The notes under the pieces: generated by a model
Databases searched by the model: none
Told to the model about the DNA's origin: nothing
The model's input: the letters and a program-made list of their open reading frames with translations, nothing else
In this document: piece after piece, positions 15,014-15,511 of the stretch
How the letters are laid out: each line of letters begins with the position of its first letter
How positions within the stretch are numbered: the stretch's first letter is position 1
NCBI GenBank assembly: GCA_023140095.1
Contig: JAGLMJ010000015.1
Span: 1-15,511, forward strand
Origin: Candidatus Omnitrophota bacterium
GTDB lineage: Bacteria; Omnitrophota; Koll11; Zapsychrales; Zapsychraceae
Reading direction: 5' to 3'
Length of the DNA stretch: 15,511 bases
Made by a program: the position numbers and the translations under genes

Positions 15014-15511
15014 ATGAAAATACGCCAAAAACTGCTTCTTGGGTCGTTGGGATTTGCTTTACTCGTCGGAATGGTGGGCTATATTTCGGTTTACAAAAGT
15101 CAAGAGTCCTTAGAAAAATCGATCGGAAACGGTTCAACGATTTTAGCTCAAGAAACGTTAGATAAAATCGATAGAGGCATTTATCTTCGGATTGAGGAAA
15201 TGCTAGTTCTTTCACGGGACCGAAAGATTCAAGAGGCGGTTATACAATCAAATCGAGAATTTGATCAGATGCCTGACCGCCAGGCCCACATTAACAAAAA
15301 GGAAGAAGAATGGGTGTCTGTATCAAAAGGGGCGGTGGCGTCTTTTATACAACAGTTATCTGATATTGAGGCGTCACAAGAATTACGGGAAAGGATAGAA
15401 TTTCATAGAAAGAAATATGGGTATAAGATTTTTTCGGAAATTTTTGTGACAAATAAGTATGGCGTCAATGCCGTTCAAACAGGAAAGACGACTGATTACA
15501 GGCAAGATGAC
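15014..15511 (+). CDS. Membrane sensor protein with Cache-like domain, 3' end outside window
   Basis: The frame from ATG 15014 is open for 166 codons to the window edge. It begins MKIRQKLLLGSLGF with one hydrophobic segment at about residues 7-27, following a positively charged N-terminus, as expected for an uncleaved signal anchor. The part after it should be periplasmic and contains IFVTNKYGVNAVQTGKTTDYRQDD at about 143-166 (key residues NKYG, QTGK, DYRQDD), which I recognise from dCache-type ligand-binding domains of sensor histidine kinases and chemoreceptors. The output domain lies outside, so kinase, cyclase or methyl-accepting roles all remain possible; a histidine kinase is favoured by the two receiver genes just upstream. 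A GGAAGAAAG stretch (15002-15010) is a weak ribosome binding site. The gene looks more AT-rich than the upstream genes. Confidence 0.8.
   Translation, partial: MKIRQKLLLGSLGFALLVGMVGYISVYKSQESLEKSIGNGSTILAQETLDKIDRGIYLRIEEMLVLSRDRKIQEAVIQSNREFDQMPDRQAHINKKEEEWVSVSKGAVASFIQQLSDIEASQELRERIEFHRKKYGYKIFSEIFVTNKYGVNAVQTGKTTDYRQDD

Noticed and set aside
14925..15215. A 96-codon reading frame on the - strand over the sensor start
   Set aside because: It is antisense to a + strand frame with a signal anchor and Cache-like residues, and has no recognisable features of its own.

Overview
All fourteen genes in this window lie on the + strand of what looks like a Gram-negative bacterium. The envelope genes (GT9 heptosyltransferase-like, WaaE/KdtX-like GT2, GmhB heptose phosphatase, GDP-mannose synthesis) imply a lipopolysaccharide core or a similar heptose/mannose glycan. 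The protein style (stand-alone receiver proteins, tandem GalT-like genes, an MGDG-synthase-like lipid glycosyltransferase, extragenic repeats) suggests an uncultured lineage of the Omnitrophota type. That placement is an impression from the sequence and was not tested by any search.

Region 1 (1-7509) is an envelope-glycan run, very probably one operon for most of its length. In order it holds a GT4 glycosyltransferase cut by the window edge, a GT2-like glycosyltransferase with a QSDE motif, mannose-1-phosphate guanylyltransferase, a GT9 heptosyltransferase-like enzyme, a DegT/WbpE-type sugar aminotransferase, a WaaE-like GT2, GmhB, and an MGDG-synthase/UgtP-like lipid glycosyltransferase. Several junctions are coupled: ATGA overlaps at 3888 and 5771, and a direct stop-start abutment at 5009/5010. 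The set makes activated sugars (GDP-mannose, heptose phosphate, an amino sugar) and transfers them to lipid or glycan acceptors.

Region 2 (7510-10661) starts with a repeat-dense intergenic stretch built from AGGTTA/TAACCT units. A PriA-like gene follows. It keeps all eight zinc-binding cysteines but has lost every recognisable helicase/ATPase motif. It overlaps fmt (methionyl-tRNA formyltransferase), and after fmt comes a degenerate ~124-bp inverted repeat resembling an interspersed repeat.

Region 3 (10662-12676) holds two overlapping GalT-family genes. The second has the full HxHxQ active site. The first has lost the nucleophilic histidine and several other active-site positions, so it looks like a pseudoenzyme partner.

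Region 4 (12677-13902) is a self-contained gapA unit with a perfect 16-bp palindrome, a promoter candidate, a strong ribosome binding site and a clear intrinsic terminator.

Region 5 (13903-15511) is a signalling locus: two stand-alone receiver proteins, a 24-bp perfect palindrome, an intrinsic terminator, an AT-rich spacer, and the start of a membrane sensor with a Cache-like periplasmic domain that runs off the window.

The most unusual content is the pair of nearby genes whose catalytic residues are gone while the frames stay long, intact and translationally coupled to functional neighbours: the PriA-like protein and the first GalT paralogue. No CRISPR array, rRNA, tRNA, transposase or phage gene was seen. 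The longest gap without a gene is 264 bases (14750-15013).
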